Both the position numbers and the translations under genes were made by a program. The notes below the pieces were generated by a model. It was given only the letters and a program-made list of their open reading frames with translations, was not told the DNA's origin and did not search any database. From positions 186,001 to 250,000 of the forward strand of contig CALGAP010000008.1 of assembly GCA_937958995.1 (NCBI GenBank): a DNA stretch of 64,000 bases. Reading direction: 5' to 3'. The stretch comes from an uncultured Chitinophagaceae bacterium (lineage in GTDB: Bacteria > Bacteroidota > Bacteroidia > Chitinophagales > Chitinophagaceae). Shown here piece by piece: positions 1-9,038 of this stretch; within the stretch, counting starts at the first letter, position 1; each line of letters begins with the position of its first letter.

Positions 1-1231
1 GCACAATGAAGTTGAGCGTGATATTAGTCCCCGAGAATGCTTCTGCCCATGGTATAAACAGAAAGGCAATGAACACACTTAGCGGCACACTCAGCGCCAC
101 GAAGAAGGCATTGTTCACACCCATAAAGAACATCAGTACGATCAATACCAGCAAAAAGCCGATAACAATGGTATTGATCAGTTCTCTGAAAGATGTTTCG
201 GTGGGTATGCTCTGGTCGCCGGTAAAGGTAATGTTCAGTTTGTCGGGCGGAGGCAATTCACCGCTTTCCTGCATTTCGGCTACAATGGCTTTTACCTTTT
301 GTGAAGTCTCAATCAGGTTTTCACCGGCCCGTTTAATGATCTGGAGCGTGATCACGTCCTTACCATTAATGCGACTATAGCTCTCTTTCTCTTTGATTGT
401 ATCAACAACGCGGGCGATATCTTTCAGGTAAATAGACTGTCCGTGAATGTTTTTCACCACTATCTGCTCAATTTCCTTGGCTGCAGTGAACTGACCTTTT
501 ACCTGCAAAGTAGGCTGTGTGATCGCCAGTTTCACATTGCCCGCACTTAAGTCGACGTTCTCGCTTTCAATGGCCTGGGCAATATCGTTAAAGGTGACAC
601 CCGCCGCTTCCATTTTGAATTTGTCCACGTTCACCTGTATCTCCCTCTCGGGGGCACCGGCAATCTGCGCTTTGTTCACTTCCGGCAGTTCTTCAAAGCG
701 ATCCTGCAGGTCTTCCGCATATTTCTTCAACGTAAGATCGTCGTAGTTACCGCTTACGTTTACGAACATGATAGGGAAGTCGGAAAAAGCCACCTCGGTG
801 ATGGTGGGCTCTTCCGTGAGATCAGTAGGCAGGTCCGACCGCGCTCTGTCTACCGCGTCTTTTACCTTTTGCTTTGCCACCTCTACTTCCACGTCTGTCT
901 CAAACTCTACCAGGATGCTGCTGAAATCCTGTATGGAAGTACTCTTGATATTGCGGATACGTGCCCCGGTAATGGCTTTTATTTCTTTTTCTATTGGGCG
1001 CGTCACCAGGTTCTCCATGTCTTTGGGAGAAGTACCGGCGTATATCGTGTTCACAAACACCTGCGGCATCACGATATCAGGAAACGACTCCTTCGGCAGC
1101 GATATAAATATGCTCATACCCCACAGCGTAATGGCAATGGTTGCCACATAGGCCACCGTAATGTGATCGATGACCCAGCTGGTGGGTTTGAACTCTTTGA
1201 ATTTTTCAACAATCTTATTTTTGATACTCAT
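1..1231 (-). CDS. RND efflux pump permease, N-terminal part (cut by window edge)
   Basis: Inner-membrane proton-driven pump subunit of a tripartite exporter (AcrB/HAE1-like RND superfamily). About 410 codons are present; the C-terminal part lies beyond base 1. The reading begins MSIKNKIVEKF at 1231 and shows a first membrane helix, then the family's LPKESFPDI and YAGTSPKDMENLVTRPIE stretch, which matches the start of the porter domain in AcrB relatives. It is the last visible gene of a minus-strand operon (TetR, TolC, adaptor, pump), 17 bases after the adaptor stop. Substrate cannot be told: it could be drugs, dyes or lipids. The lack of the charged helix-4 region in the window prevents a HAE1/HME decision. 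Confidence 0.9.
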   Translation of the reverse strand, partial: MSIKNKIVEKFKEFKPTSWVIDHITVAYVATIAITLWGMSIFISLPKESFPDIVMPQVFVNTIYAGTSPKDMENLVTRPIEKEIKAITGARIRNIKSTSIQDFSSILVEFETDVEVEVAKQKVKDAVDRARSDLPTDLTEEPTITEVAFSDFPIMFVNVSGNYDDLTLKKYAEDLQDRFEELPEVNKAQIAGAPEREIQVNVDKFKMEAAGVTFNDIAQAIESENVDLSAGNVKLAITQPTLQVKGQFTAAKEIEQIVVKNIHGQSIYLKDIARVVDTIKEKESYSRINGKDVITLQIIKRAGENLIETSQKVKAIVAEMQESGELPPPDKLNITFTGDQSIPTETSFRELINTIVIGFLLVLIVLMFFMGVNNAFFVALSVPLSVFIAFLFIPWAEAFSGTNITLNFIV

Positions 1232-1248
1232 GACTACTTCTTTAGTTC

Positions 1249-2412
1249 TTATTTAGCAGCTGTAGTTACTATCTGTCCTTCGTATAAACCCTGGTATCCC
1301 TGTGTGATCAGTTGGTCACCGGCGGCCAGACCTGATTTTATTTCAATCTGCTCGCCATACACTTGTCCCACTTCCACCTGCTTTTTCACTGCCACATTTC
1401 TGCCCCTTTCCTGTCCGAGTACGTACACATATTTTCCATTCTGGTCTGTCTGCACAGTACGCATCGGCACCACAATGGTATTGTTGGTCTGGTAATCGAG
1501 CAGTTTTACAATTGCTACCAGGTTGGGCTTAATATTTGGCGCAACCGGAATTTTTGCCTCTGCTTCAAACACACGCGAAGTGGGATTGATGGTCTGGCTG
1601 ATGTAAGAAATTGTTGAATTGAAAGTCTTACCCACATCGGGCACTTCCACTACCACAGGCGTACCGCGGTTAATATGGGGCAGGTAATTTTCGGGGACGC
1701 CTACCCGCACTTTCAGGTCGCTGGGGTTTACGATCTTAATACCAGCTACTGTAGCGGTGGCCGAGCTGAAAGCCTCACCCACCCTGATATTTACCTGGTC
1801 TACTACTCCTGATACTTCTGCGGTGACATTGGTATAACTAATCTGTTCATTCAGCAGGTCAATCTGTTTCTGCTGGTTGTCAACAGCATTTTTGGCGGCA
1901 ATCAATTCCACCTCTGTTCCAATCTTCTGATCCCAAAGATTTTTTCTTCGCTGATAGATATCCTTCAAATAATCCAGTTGAATTTTTGCCTGTTCCAGTT
2001 GCTGTTTCAGGGTACCTGCATCGAGCTTCATGAGCAGCTGGCCTTTTTTCACCGCCTGTCCTTCCTTCACATAAATGGCTCTCACCTGGCCGCCCATGCC
2101 CCGGGGAGTTACCCAGTACTCATTATCTGTAATAACCCTTCCCTGCAGGTCTATATAATGTTTGAAACTTTGCGGTTGCAATGTTTCTACTGTCACCAGC
2201 TTTTCGCGAACGCGGGCAGTAGAGTCAACAGCGCTGATTTCCTCTTCCAGCTTTGCAATCTTCTTAGAGAGTTCTTCCTGCTCTGCCTTCAGTTTGGCCA
2301 GCTCTGCTTTCTTGTCGGCAGCCGGTCCCTTTTTCTCTACTGTAGCATTACCGCACGATGCTACGAGGAAAAGGACTACGAGGGCAGTGCTTATACTATA
2401 AAAGGTTCTCAT
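1249..2412 (-). CDS. RND efflux periplasmic adaptor (membrane fusion lipoprotein)
   Basis: 387-residue HlyD/AcrA-type adaptor that bridges the RND pump and the outer-membrane channel. A lipoprotein signal is clear: hydrophobic N-terminus ending LVASC-GN, so the mature protein starts at about Cys20. Residues 34-64 form a charged heptad stretch (KAELAKLKAEQEELSKKIAK), then come the barrel-sandwich half (VKEGQAVKKGQLLMKLD, about 115-132), a helical hairpin (about 133-190), the second lipoyl half (VSGVVDQVNIRVGEAF) and the beta-barrel/membrane-proximal domains. It sits between the TolC-like gene (34 bases upstream) and the pump gene. The N-terminal coiled coil before the lipoyl domain is a Bacteroidota-type addition. 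Confidence 0.93.
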   Translation of the reverse strand: MRTFYSISTALVVLFLVASCGNATVEKKGPAADKKAELAKLKAEQEELSKKIAKLEEEISAVDSTARVREKLVTVETLQPQSFKHYIDLQGRVITDNEYWVTPRGMGGQVRAIYVKEGQAVKKGQLLMKLDAGTLKQQLEQAKIQLDYLKDIYQRRKNLWDQKIGTEVELIAAKNAVDNQQKQIDLLNEQISYTNVTAEVSGVVDQVNIRVGEAFSSATATVAGIKIVNPSDLKVRVGVPENYLPHINRGTPVVVEVPDVGKTFNSTISYISQTINPTSRVFEAEAKIPVAPNIKPNLVAIVKLLDYQTNNTIVVPMRTVQTDQNGKYVYVLGQERGRNVAVKKQVEVGQVYGEQIEIKSGLAAGDQLITQGYQGLYEGQIVTTAAK

Positions 2413-2446
2413 ACAAATATGCTTTTGCTATTAGTTTTTTATATCA

Positions 2447-3814
2447 TTAAAGTTTTCCGATGGCTTTCAGGTAATCAATGCGTGCAATCACCGCATCGTA
2501 CAGCGCGCTGTAATAATTATTCTGCGCTGTTCTCAGGTCGGTTTCCGCATTGGTGATCTCAAGTGTTGAACCAAGACCATTGTCGTATTTCAGCTTTGCC
2601 TGGTTATACACCTGCGCAGCTAAATCCATATTTCTTTTCTGCGCATCCAGCGTTACCAGCGCGTCGCGTATGTTGGTGCTGGCTTTGTCCACCTCCTGCT
2701 CAATCTGGTTTTTCAAATCCTCTACCTGGTTCTCCGTTTGCTGCAGCGCCAGTTTGGCTGCTTTTATGCGACTGTCTTTCGCAAAACCATCAAAGATGGG
2801 GATGTTGATATTGAGTCCAACATAGGTGATGGTAAACCAGTCGCGGCCTTTTTTGAAAAAGTCGAAACTGTTACGTTGCGCGTTCCGGCTATAGTTGCCG
2901 GTAAGACTCACCGTAGGAATATAGGTAAACCGGTGGCGCTTGATATCGTACTTGTTCAGTTTGATCTGGGTCTGCAGCAACTGAAACTCCTTACGGTCTT
3001 CGAAACGAACGCTGTCCGTAAGTATTTCCTCCTTAATCGCTTCATCACTCAAAGTATCTTTCAGCACCAGCTCAGCTTTTACCGGCATACCCATCAGGTA
3101 TTTTAACCCTATGTAACCTGTCTTGATAGTGTTCTCCAGCTTGATCTTTTCAGTACGCAGGTTAGCCAGGTTCACGGTTGCCCTGTCAACGTCCAGCTTT
3201 TCAACAAAGCCGTTTTCATACAAGGCGCGGGTATCGTTCAGCAATTTCTCCGCACGGGCAATATTGGCATCGATGGTTGAAATCTGTTTTTCACCCACCA
3301 CCAGCTGGTAATAAATCTTCAGCACATTGGCCTTTATCTGTTCTTCGGTCAGCTGTGCCTGGGTGGTATAAAAATCGATAGATGCACGACGTGCCTGCAA
3401 TCCCACAAACACCTGTCCGTCGAACAAAAGCTGGTCAATAGTGAGCCCATAAGTGCCGTTGTACTCAGTACCAAACTGCACCGGAATGAAGGTACCCGGT
3501 GTACCGCCAAAAAATTCGGCGGGTATAAGGCTTGTCGGCAGGTCAACATACTTGGTCACGTTCAGCGAACCGTTTACCTGCGGAAAAGCAGCCGCTGTGA
3601 TTTCGCGGTTGCCCTGTTGACGAATCTGAATTTGCAATAATGCGTTGCGCACCTGTGTGCTGTTTTTCATGGCATACTCTACCGCCTCGGCAGCCGTCAT
3701 TTCGTGCCGCTGCTGGGCGGGCGGGGTTTGCTGTGCGCTGATTTGCTGCACAAGCAATATTGCGAAAGCTACGATCAGGGTCTTCTTACTTAGCCTTGCC
3801 TGATGTGTTCTCAT
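2447..3814 (-). CDS. TolC family outer-membrane efflux channel
   Basis: 455-residue outer-membrane factor completing the tripartite pump. A signal peptide is seen at residues 10-28 (KKTLIVAFAILLVQQISAQQ), after which two OEP repeats of long amphipathic helices and short strands follow, with typical elements such as LTIDQLLFDGQVFVGL and INIPIFDGFAKDSRIKAAK. Length is normal for the family. The start at 3814 overlaps the last 29 bases of the TetR gene in another frame, which implies translational coupling. The start gives about nine residues ahead of the signal core, slightly long but the only ATG available. Confidence 0.92.
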   Translation of the reverse strand: MRTHQARLSKKTLIVAFAILLVQQISAQQTPPAQQRHEMTAAEAVEYAMKNSTQVRNALLQIQIRQQGNREITAAAFPQVNGSLNVTKYVDLPTSLIPAEFFGGTPGTFIPVQFGTEYNGTYGLTIDQLLFDGQVFVGLQARRASIDFYTTQAQLTEEQIKANVLKIYYQLVVGEKQISTIDANIARAEKLLNDTRALYENGFVEKLDVDRATVNLANLRTEKIKLENTIKTGYIGLKYLMGMPVKAELVLKDTLSDEAIKEEILTDSVRFEDRKEFQLLQTQIKLNKYDIKRHRFTYIPTVSLTGNYSRNAQRNSFDFFKKGRDWFTITYVGLNINIPIFDGFAKDSRIKAAKLALQQTENQVEDLKNQIEQEVDKASTNIRDALVTLDAQKRNMDLAAQVYNQAKLKYDNGLGSTLEITNAETDLRTAQNNYYSALYDAVIARIDYLKAIGKL

Positions 3815-4442
3815 ACTGCTGTATATTTTTAAATCTTTTCTGTTGATGTTTCAAAATCAGTTTATATCCCTTCAAAGAAGCCACGCCAAAGACAAAATGC
3901 TCAATTGTTTCTCTCGACACATCCGCCAGTTGGTATTTCGAAGGCGGATACAGGTCCATGTTAAAGGGTATCATCATCGACTCGAGCCGGAATTTTGCCA
4001 ATACGTCTATATTGATCTCCGGGCGGTATAACCCTTCCCTCACGCCCCATTCCAGGTTGCGCCGAATGATCTGCAACAGGAATTTGTTTTTGTATTCCAT
4101 GAAACGCTGGTAGGCGCGCACATGAAATTTTTCCAGGTCGTAGATGATGACAGGATTCATATTGCGAAACTGCTCCACAATCCTGTCTACCGTAATAAAG
4201 ATCTCCTCGATGGCATCATTGGCCTTGCGACTGTCTTCCAGGCACTCCACCTGCATATTGTTCACTTCGTCGTTCACCACTTCATCTACCAGCTCATTCT
4301 TGTCGGCGAAATACTGGTATATGGTTTTCTTCGACATGGCCAGGCTGGTCGCGATATCGTCCATCGATACTGAACGAACGCCGTACCGCAGAAACAATTC
4401 TCTTGCTTTATCGCGTATGCGCACTTTTACATTAGCTTCCAT
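3786..4442 (-). CDS. TetR/AcrR family transcriptional regulator of the efflux operon
   Basis: 218-residue one-component repressor. The N-terminal TetR helix-turn-helix is clear: RDKARELFLRYGVRSVSMDDIATSLAMSKKTIYQYFADKNELV (residues about 9-50 in this order, quoted in pieces by the family consensus). The C-terminal ligand domain is diverse, as expected. First gene of the efflux operon and therefore probably autoregulated: a perfect 10+8+10 palindrome lies 21 bases upstream, between a TTG and a TAGTTTTG box. Its presumed ligand is a pump substrate. The tail overlaps the TolC-like gene by 29 bases. Confidence 0.93.
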   Translation of the reverse strand: MEANVKVRIRDKARELFLRYGVRSVSMDDIATSLAMSKKTIYQYFADKNELVDEVVNDEVNNMQVECLEDSRKANDAIEEIFITVDRIVEQFRNMNPVIIYDLEKFHVRAYQRFMEYKNKFLLQIIRRNLEWGVREGLYRPEINIDVLAKFRLESMMIPFNMDLYPPSKYQLADVSRETIEHFVFGVASLKGYKLILKHQQKRFKNIQQYENTSGKAK

Positions 4443-4453
4443 AAAAACGCGGG

Positions 4454-4482
4454 CAAAACTAGGGAAACTTTTAGCGTTACAA
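4454..4482 (-). promoter_or_regulatory. Promoter of the TetR-efflux operon
   Basis: On the minus strand, TTG (4482-4480), an 18-base spacer and TAGTTTTG (4461-4454), matching the Bacteroidota TAnnTTTG -7 box. The box ends 11 bases before the ATG at 4442, so the leader would be very short. Confidence 0.6.
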
Positions 4483-4490
4483 AAGTTTCC
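4463..4490. promoter_or_regulatory. TetR operator palindrome
   Basis: Perfect inverted repeat GGAAACTTTT (4463-4472), eight-base spacer, AAAAGTTTCC (4481-4490). It lies between the predicted -33 and -7 boxes of the TetR gene, the position expected for an autorepression site. The assignment to this regulator is inferred from position and symmetry. Confidence 0.7.
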
Positions 4491-4713
4491 ACTTAGTTTT
4501 TTTTACAGATATTTGATGGATAGCCGATATGGCATTACAAACTGCCGTATTCGTTGGACAGACTGCATACAGCACACGATGAAAGCGGTAACCATGCGCA
4601 TATGCGAAATGCGAACGTTAGTTAGTCATAGAGAATCATTTTTTGAGTTTCCTGCCGGGGAATCAGGAAGTAAACAAATTACAGACCAAAAAACCTGCAT
4701 GCCGCCGGCTGCT

Positions 4714-4721
4714 TATTTTTG
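4714..4721 (+). promoter_or_regulatory. TATTTTTG -7 box upstream of the DUF502 gene
   Basis: Exact match to TAnnTTTG, 48 bases before the ATG at 4770. No good TTG -33 element is seen at the usual distance, so support is from the single box and its position. Confidence 0.45.
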
Positions 4722-4769
4722 CCGTTTGCCGGCCTGAAAAGTTTTCTTTGATATAATAACCAGACAACT

Positions 4770-5408
4770 ATGAAGCATTTTCTCCGAAAAATATTCCGGA
4801 ATTTTTTGCAGGGTCTGATCATCCTGGCGCCCATTGCCATTACGATCTACGCCGTAACAGTGTTGTTCAATTTTATCGACAGCATTCTGCCCGATATGAT
4901 TGCCAATATCTTTCCGCAGTTGCTGCAGACCGATAAAGACGGGAAAGTTCGCACCATACCCGGGGTAGGCTTTGTAGTGGTGGTGCTGATCGTGATCGGC
5001 GTGGGTTATATTTCTTCCTCGTGGATGGTGAGCCGTTTAGTAGAGTTATTTGACAAAATTTTGGAAAGAACCCCGGGCATCAAACTGGTTTACACCACGG
5101 TAAAAGACTTCTTTGAAGCCTTTGCCGGCGAAAAGCGCAAATTCGACAAACCGGTGCTGGTGGCTATTGAAAGTCCTGATATATGGCAGATTGCCTTTAT
5201 CACGCAGGAAGAAGCCAACGATTTTGGCCTGCATGAATACGTGACGGTGTATATTCCGCACTCGTACGCCTTCAGCGGGCGATTGTATTTCGTAAAAAGC
5301 GAGCGTGTCAGAATTCTACCCGATTTGAGTTCTGCCGACGTCATGAAGTTTGCCATTTCGGGCGGCGTCACAAAAATTGAAGAGCATGAGGTAAGGAAAG
5401 CAGAATAA
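4770..5408 (+). CDS. DUF502 family membrane protein
   Basis: 212-residue protein with the DUF502 layout: a basic N-terminus, one membrane helix at about 13-37 (GLIILAPIAITIYAVTVLF), a second at about 70-92 (PGVGFVVVVLIVIGVGYI), then a soluble part containing TPGIKLVYTTVKDFFEAF and YIPHSYAFSGRLYFVKSERV, both hallmarks of the family. Function is unproven; family members occur in bacteria and plants as membrane proteins. It is divergent from the efflux operon and 31 bases upstream of the nuclease-like gene, so the two may share a transcript. Confidence 0.9.
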   Translation: MKHFLRKIFRNFLQGLIILAPIAITIYAVTVLFNFIDSILPDMIANIFPQLLQTDKDGKVRTIPGVGFVVVVLIVIGVGYISSSWMVSRLVELFDKILERTPGIKLVYTTVKDFFEAFAGEKRKFDKPVLVAIESPDIWQIAFITQEEANDFGLHEYVTVYIPHSYAFSGRLYFVKSERVRILPDLSSADVMKFAISGGVTKIEEHEVRKAE

Positions 5409-5439
5409 GCCGTATTTTCGTGTAATCTGTACCGTTGCT

Positions 5440-6411
5440 ATGAAAACAATCTTGCTTGTTCCGCTTTTGCTCGCTCTTTCGTGGCGCCAGCCGCGCTGGG
5501 GATTTTACGGCCACCAGCTGATCAATTATCATGCAGTGTTCCTGCTGCCCCCGGAGATGCTGGTGTTGTACAAAGCGCATATCAACTTCTTAACCGAACA
5601 TGCCGTTGACCCCGACAAACGCCGCTATGCCGTTGCCGCCGAAGGCCCGCGCCACTATATCGATATCGATCATTACGGGAGATACCCTTACGATTCATTG
5701 CCACGCACCTGGAATGCTGCCGTTGCGAAATATTCTGAGGACAGTGTAACAAAATACGGCATCGTGCCCTGGTGGATCCAAACCATGCTGCACCGCCTCA
5801 CCAAAGCATTTTCAGAAAAAGACCAGTCGCGCATTCTGAAGCTCTCCGCCGAATTAGGTCATTACATTGCAGATGCGCACGTGCCCCTCCACGCCTGCAG
5901 CAATCATAATGGTCAATACACCAACCAGCGCGGCATTCATGGCTTTTGGGAATCGCGCGTACCCGAGTTATTGGCGGAAAAGCAGTGGGATTTTTTCATT
6001 GGTAAAGCGGTGTATATCGACAAGCCGCTCCCATTTACCTGGCAGCGCGTACTCGAAAGTGCTGCTGCAGCCGACAGTGTGCTGCACCTCGAACGCGAGC
6101 TCAGCAAAAAATTTCCACCCGATAAAAAATATGCTTTCGAAGAACGCAATGGCACACTCGTAAAACAATACTCCTTCGCGTACACACTCGAATACGATAA
6201 AATGCTCAACAACATGGCCGGGCGCCGCATGCGCGCTTCCATATTTGCAGTGGCATCCTTCTGGTACACGGCCTGGGTGAATGCAGGACAACCCGATCTG
6301 AAAGAACTCACCAACCAAGAATTCAGCGAGAAGGATATGAAGGAATTTGAAAAACTGAACAAAGACTGGTTAAATAGCAACGGTAAGGCTCCTGGAAAAG
6401 ACTGCGACTAG
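5440..6411 (+). CDS. S1/P1 nuclease-like / zinc-dependent phospholipase C-fold protein
   Basis: 323-residue exported enzyme of the tri-zinc S1/P1 nuclease-phospholipase C fold. After a signal peptide (about 1-19) the sequence has WGFYGH with Trp20 probably the mature N-terminus, which in this fold binds zinc through its amino group. Further metal-site motifs are HYIDIDHYG, LGHYIADAHVPLH and, ten to twenty residues on, HGFWES, corresponding to the H-x3-D and H-x3-E ligands of S1 nuclease. Length fits the family. Whether the substrate is nucleic acid or phospholipid cannot be decided. No predicted membrane anchor, so periplasmic or secreted. Confidence 0.82.
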   Translation: MKTILLVPLLLALSWRQPRWGFYGHQLINYHAVFLLPPEMLVLYKAHINFLTEHAVDPDKRRYAVAAEGPRHYIDIDHYGRYPYDSLPRTWNAAVAKYSEDSVTKYGIVPWWIQTMLHRLTKAFSEKDQSRILKLSAELGHYIADAHVPLHACSNHNGQYTNQRGIHGFWESRVPELLAEKQWDFFIGKAVYIDKPLPFTWQRVLESAAAADSVLHLERELSKKFPPDKKYAFEERNGTLVKQYSFAYTLEYDKMLNNMAGRRMRASIFAVASFWYTAWVNAGQPDLKELTNQEFSEKDMKEFEKLNKDWLNSNGKAPGKDCD

Positions 6412-6449
6412 GCCGGCGGATTTAACGCGGATTATCCGCAAATTCACGC

Positions 6450-6457
6450 TACTTTTG
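6450..6457 (+). promoter_or_regulatory. TACTTTTG -7 box upstream of serC
   Basis: Exact TAnnTTTG box, 18 bases before the serC ATG at 6476. No clear -33 element. Confidence 0.5.
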
Positions 6458-6475
6458 CACTCCATTTAATAACCG

Positions 6476-7552
6476 ATGATTCACAATTTCAACGCGGGGC
6501 CCAGCATTTTACCGAAGGAAGTATTCCAGCAAGCCAGCCAGGCAATAGTAAACTTCAACAATACCGGTTTATCCATTCTTGAGTTGGGTCACCGTACCGA
6601 GACCTTCCAGGCCGTTATGGATGAGGCCATTGCATTGACCAAAGAACTGATGCAACTGGACGACGAGCACTCCGTGTTATTCCTGCATGGCGGTGCCAGC
6701 ACTCAATTTTTCCAGGTGCCCATGAACCTGCTCAGCGAACAGGATGTGGCCGCCTATACCGATACCGGCGTGTGGGCCACCAAGGCCATTAAAGAAGCAA
6801 AGATTTTCGGCCACGTAGAAGTGGTATGCAGTTCAAAGGATAAGAATTATACCTACCTGCCTAAACAATTTTCGGTTCCTAAGACCGCTAAATTTCTTCA
6901 TCTTACCACCAACAATACCATTTACGGCACGCAGTGGCATGACCTCAATATTTTCTACGAAACGGGTGTGCCACTGGTGGCAGACATGAGCAGCGACATA
7001 CTGAGCCGCACCATCGACTTCAACAAATTTGACCTGATATATGCGGGCGCACAAAAGAATGTGGGCGCCGCCGGCGTGAACCTGGTGGTCGTGAACAAGA
7101 GAATTCTGGGTAAAGTAAACCGACAGATACCTACCATGATGGACTACCGGGTACATATCGAAAATGGCTCCATGCTGAATACGCCCCCGGTGTTTGCAGT
7201 ATATGTGTGTATGCTCACCCTTCGCTGGCTGAAGGCCCAGGGCGGTGTAGGCGCTATTGAAAAAGTGAATGAACAAAAAGCCAGGCTGCTGTACGATACC
7301 ATCGACAGCCTGCCGATTTTCCGCGCCACCGTAGCGCCCGAAGACCGCAGTCGGATGAATGCCTGCTTTGTGATGGAAGATCCGCAACTGGAAAAAGAAT
7401 TCCTGGCGGTGTGCAAAGAAAATGGCATGGTGGGCGTGAAGGGACACCGCTCGGTAGGCGGTTTCCGCGTATCGATGTACAATGCCCTGTCGCTGGCAAG
7501 CGTGCAGGCGCTGACCGAACTGATGAAAGAATTTGCTAAACGAAAAGGATAA
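6476..7552 (+). CDS. serC: Phosphoserine aminotransferase
   Basis: 358-residue PLP enzyme converting 3-phosphohydroxypyruvate and glutamate to phosphoserine and 2-oxoglutarate in serine synthesis; it also serves pyridoxal phosphate synthesis in some bacteria. N-terminal FNAGPSILPKEV and LELGHRTETF are classic SerC motifs; the PLP-binding lysine is Lys194 in YAGAQKNVGAAG. Length is normal (about 355-360). The gene is followed 11 bases later by the DUF1015 gene, a pairing common in Bacteroidota where serA often lies between them; serA is not in this window. Confidence 0.97.
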   Translation: MIHNFNAGPSILPKEVFQQASQAIVNFNNTGLSILELGHRTETFQAVMDEAIALTKELMQLDDEHSVLFLHGGASTQFFQVPMNLLSEQDVAAYTDTGVWATKAIKEAKIFGHVEVVCSSKDKNYTYLPKQFSVPKTAKFLHLTTNNTIYGTQWHDLNIFYETGVPLVADMSSDILSRTIDFNKFDLIYAGAQKNVGAAGVNLVVVNKRILGKVNRQIPTMMDYRVHIENGSMLNTPPVFAVYVCMLTLRWLKAQGGVGAIEKVNEQKARLLYDTIDSLPIFRATVAPEDRSRMNACFVMEDPQLEKEFLAVCKENGMVGVKGHRSVGGFRVSMYNALSLASVQALTELMKEFAKRKG

Positions 7553-7563
7553 CCGAAACTATT

Positions 7564-8790
7564 ATGGCGAAAATTTCCCCTTTCAAAGCACTGCGTCCAA
7601 AACCCGAGCTGGCCAAACAAGTGGCCTCACGCCCTTATGATGTATTGAACTCCGAAGAGGCAAGGGCCGAAGCCGCAGGCAATTCATTCTCATTCCTCCA
7701 TATTACTAAATCAGAAATCGATTTGCCAGCCACTGTTGATATTCACAGTCAACAGGTATATGAAACCGCCAAAGAAAACCTGGAAAACTTCAGGCAGCAA
7801 GGCGTTTTATTCCGCGAGCAAAAGCCTTGCTATTATATTTACCAGCTGGTGATGAATGGTCGCGCGCAGACAGGTTTGGTTTGCGGCAGTTCAGTGGACG
7901 ACTATGAAAACGACATTATCAAGAAACACGAATTTACGCGCCCAGAAAAAGAGCAGGACCGCATCAACCATATAAAGACTACCGGCGCGCAAACGGGCAA
8001 TGTTTTTCTCGCCTATAGAAATGTAGCCGAAATAGATTTGATCATAGAGAAATGGCAATCGGAGAACCAACCGGAATATGATTTTGTGGCTGATGATGGC
8101 ATTAGTCATACTATCTGGGTGATCAATGACGATGCCGTGATTAATTCCATCACCGAACTATTTTCCCGGAAAGTTCCGCATACCTATATCGCCGATGGTC
8201 ATCATCGCGCTGCCTCTGCTGCCAAGGTGCGGAAGTCGCTTACCAATAAAACGCCGGATGCTGATTATTTCCTTACTACCCTGTTTCCCTCCAATCAACT
8301 TTATATAATGGACTACAACCGGGTAGTGAAAGATCTGAACGGTTTGGATAAGGAAAGTTTTCTGAAAAAACTGGAACACCATTTCGCCGTAGAAAAAGTG
8401 TCGCAGGCTTTTTCGCCCGGCCAGCTTCACCAGTTTGGTATGTACCTCGACGGTCAGTGGTATGCATTGACCGCGCGCGAAGGCAGCTACACCAGCGACC
8501 CCATCGGCGTGCTGGACGTAACCATATTAAGCGAAAAAATACTGGATCCGGTATTGGGCATTAAAGACCAACGCACCGATAAGCGTATAGATTTTGTAGG
8601 TGGCATCAGGGGACTGGGTGAATTGGAGAAAAGGGTAAACAGCGGCGAAATGGCAGTAGCATTTAGTCTGCATCCTGTTACTATTCAGCAGTTATTTGAT
8701 ATTGCCGACAGCGGAAATGTGATGCCCCCCAAAAGCACCTGGTTTGAGCCCAAATTGAGGGATGGGTTATTGACACATCTTATTTATTAA
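7564..8790 (+). CDS. DUF1015 family protein
   Basis: 408-residue cytosolic protein of the DUF1015 (SpsB-like) family. Family motifs are present: PFKALRPKPE at the N-terminus, RPYDVLNSEEAR, and the central YIADGHHRAASAAKV with its conserved D-G-H-H-R. Biochemical role is not established; DUF1015 genes travel with serine-biosynthesis genes, and this copy is directly downstream of serC (11 bases), so a metabolic or salvage role tied to serine has been suggested by context only. Confidence 0.92.
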   Translation: MAKISPFKALRPKPELAKQVASRPYDVLNSEEARAEAAGNSFSFLHITKSEIDLPATVDIHSQQVYETAKENLENFRQQGVLFREQKPCYYIYQLVMNGRAQTGLVCGSSVDDYENDIIKKHEFTRPEKEQDRINHIKTTGAQTGNVFLAYRNVAEIDLIIEKWQSENQPEYDFVADDGISHTIWVINDDAVINSITELFSRKVPHTYIADGHHRAASAAKVRKSLTNKTPDADYFLTTLFPSNQLYIMDYNRVVKDLNGLDKESFLKKLEHHFAVEKVSQAFSPGQLHQFGMYLDGQWYALTAREGSYTSDPIGVLDVTILSEKILDPVLGIKDQRTDKRIDFVGGIRGLGELEKRVNSGEMAVAFSLHPVTIQQLFDIADSGNVMPPKSTWFEPKLRDGLLTHLIY

Positions 8791-8890
8791 AGCAGGCAAG
8801 TTGCGCGGGTGGCCCTGCGCTCAGCCATAGCCATTTAAACTCCCGCTCGTTGAGGCTGGGCCGCCCTTCCACGCCTTCACCTATTATTAC

Positions 8891-8955
8891 TTGGCGTCTT
8901 TGCGCGACACTCACTCCCGCATCTACACATTTATAACTCTGCACCTTTGCGCGAT
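8891..8955. repeat. Intergenic TTTGCGCGA words
   Basis: Two related words, GGCGTCTTTGCGCGA (8893-8907) and GCACCTTTGCGCGA (8941-8954), in the 248-base gap after the DUF1015 gene. They resemble the longer inverted element at 18073-18126. No gene is supported in this gap. Confidence 0.45.
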
Positions 8956-9024
8956 ACCCCTCTTTGCCCCGCCCTGCCAACCAAACTTTAACACCTGCCG
9001 TCTTTTTAACATTTACCAAAAACC

Positions 9025-9032
9025 TATCTTTG
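9025..9032 (+). promoter_or_regulatory. TATCTTTG -7 box abutting a start codon
   Basis: Exact TAnnTTTG box ending only six bases before the ATG at 9039. If active, the mRNA would be nearly leaderless. Confidence 0.5.
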
Positions 9033-9038
9033 ACGGGT

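Larger units (their letters stand above)
4443..4769. other. Divergent intergenic region between TetR and DUF502 genes
   Basis: 327 bases without a convincing gene. The left end holds the TetR promoter and operator; the right end holds a TATTTTTG box for the DUF502 gene. Nothing recognisable was seen between about 4500 and 4700. Confidence 0.7.

Noticed and set aside
4144..4737. Plus-strand frame opposite the TetR gene
   Set aside because: Antisense shadow of a well-supported regulator and of its promoter region.
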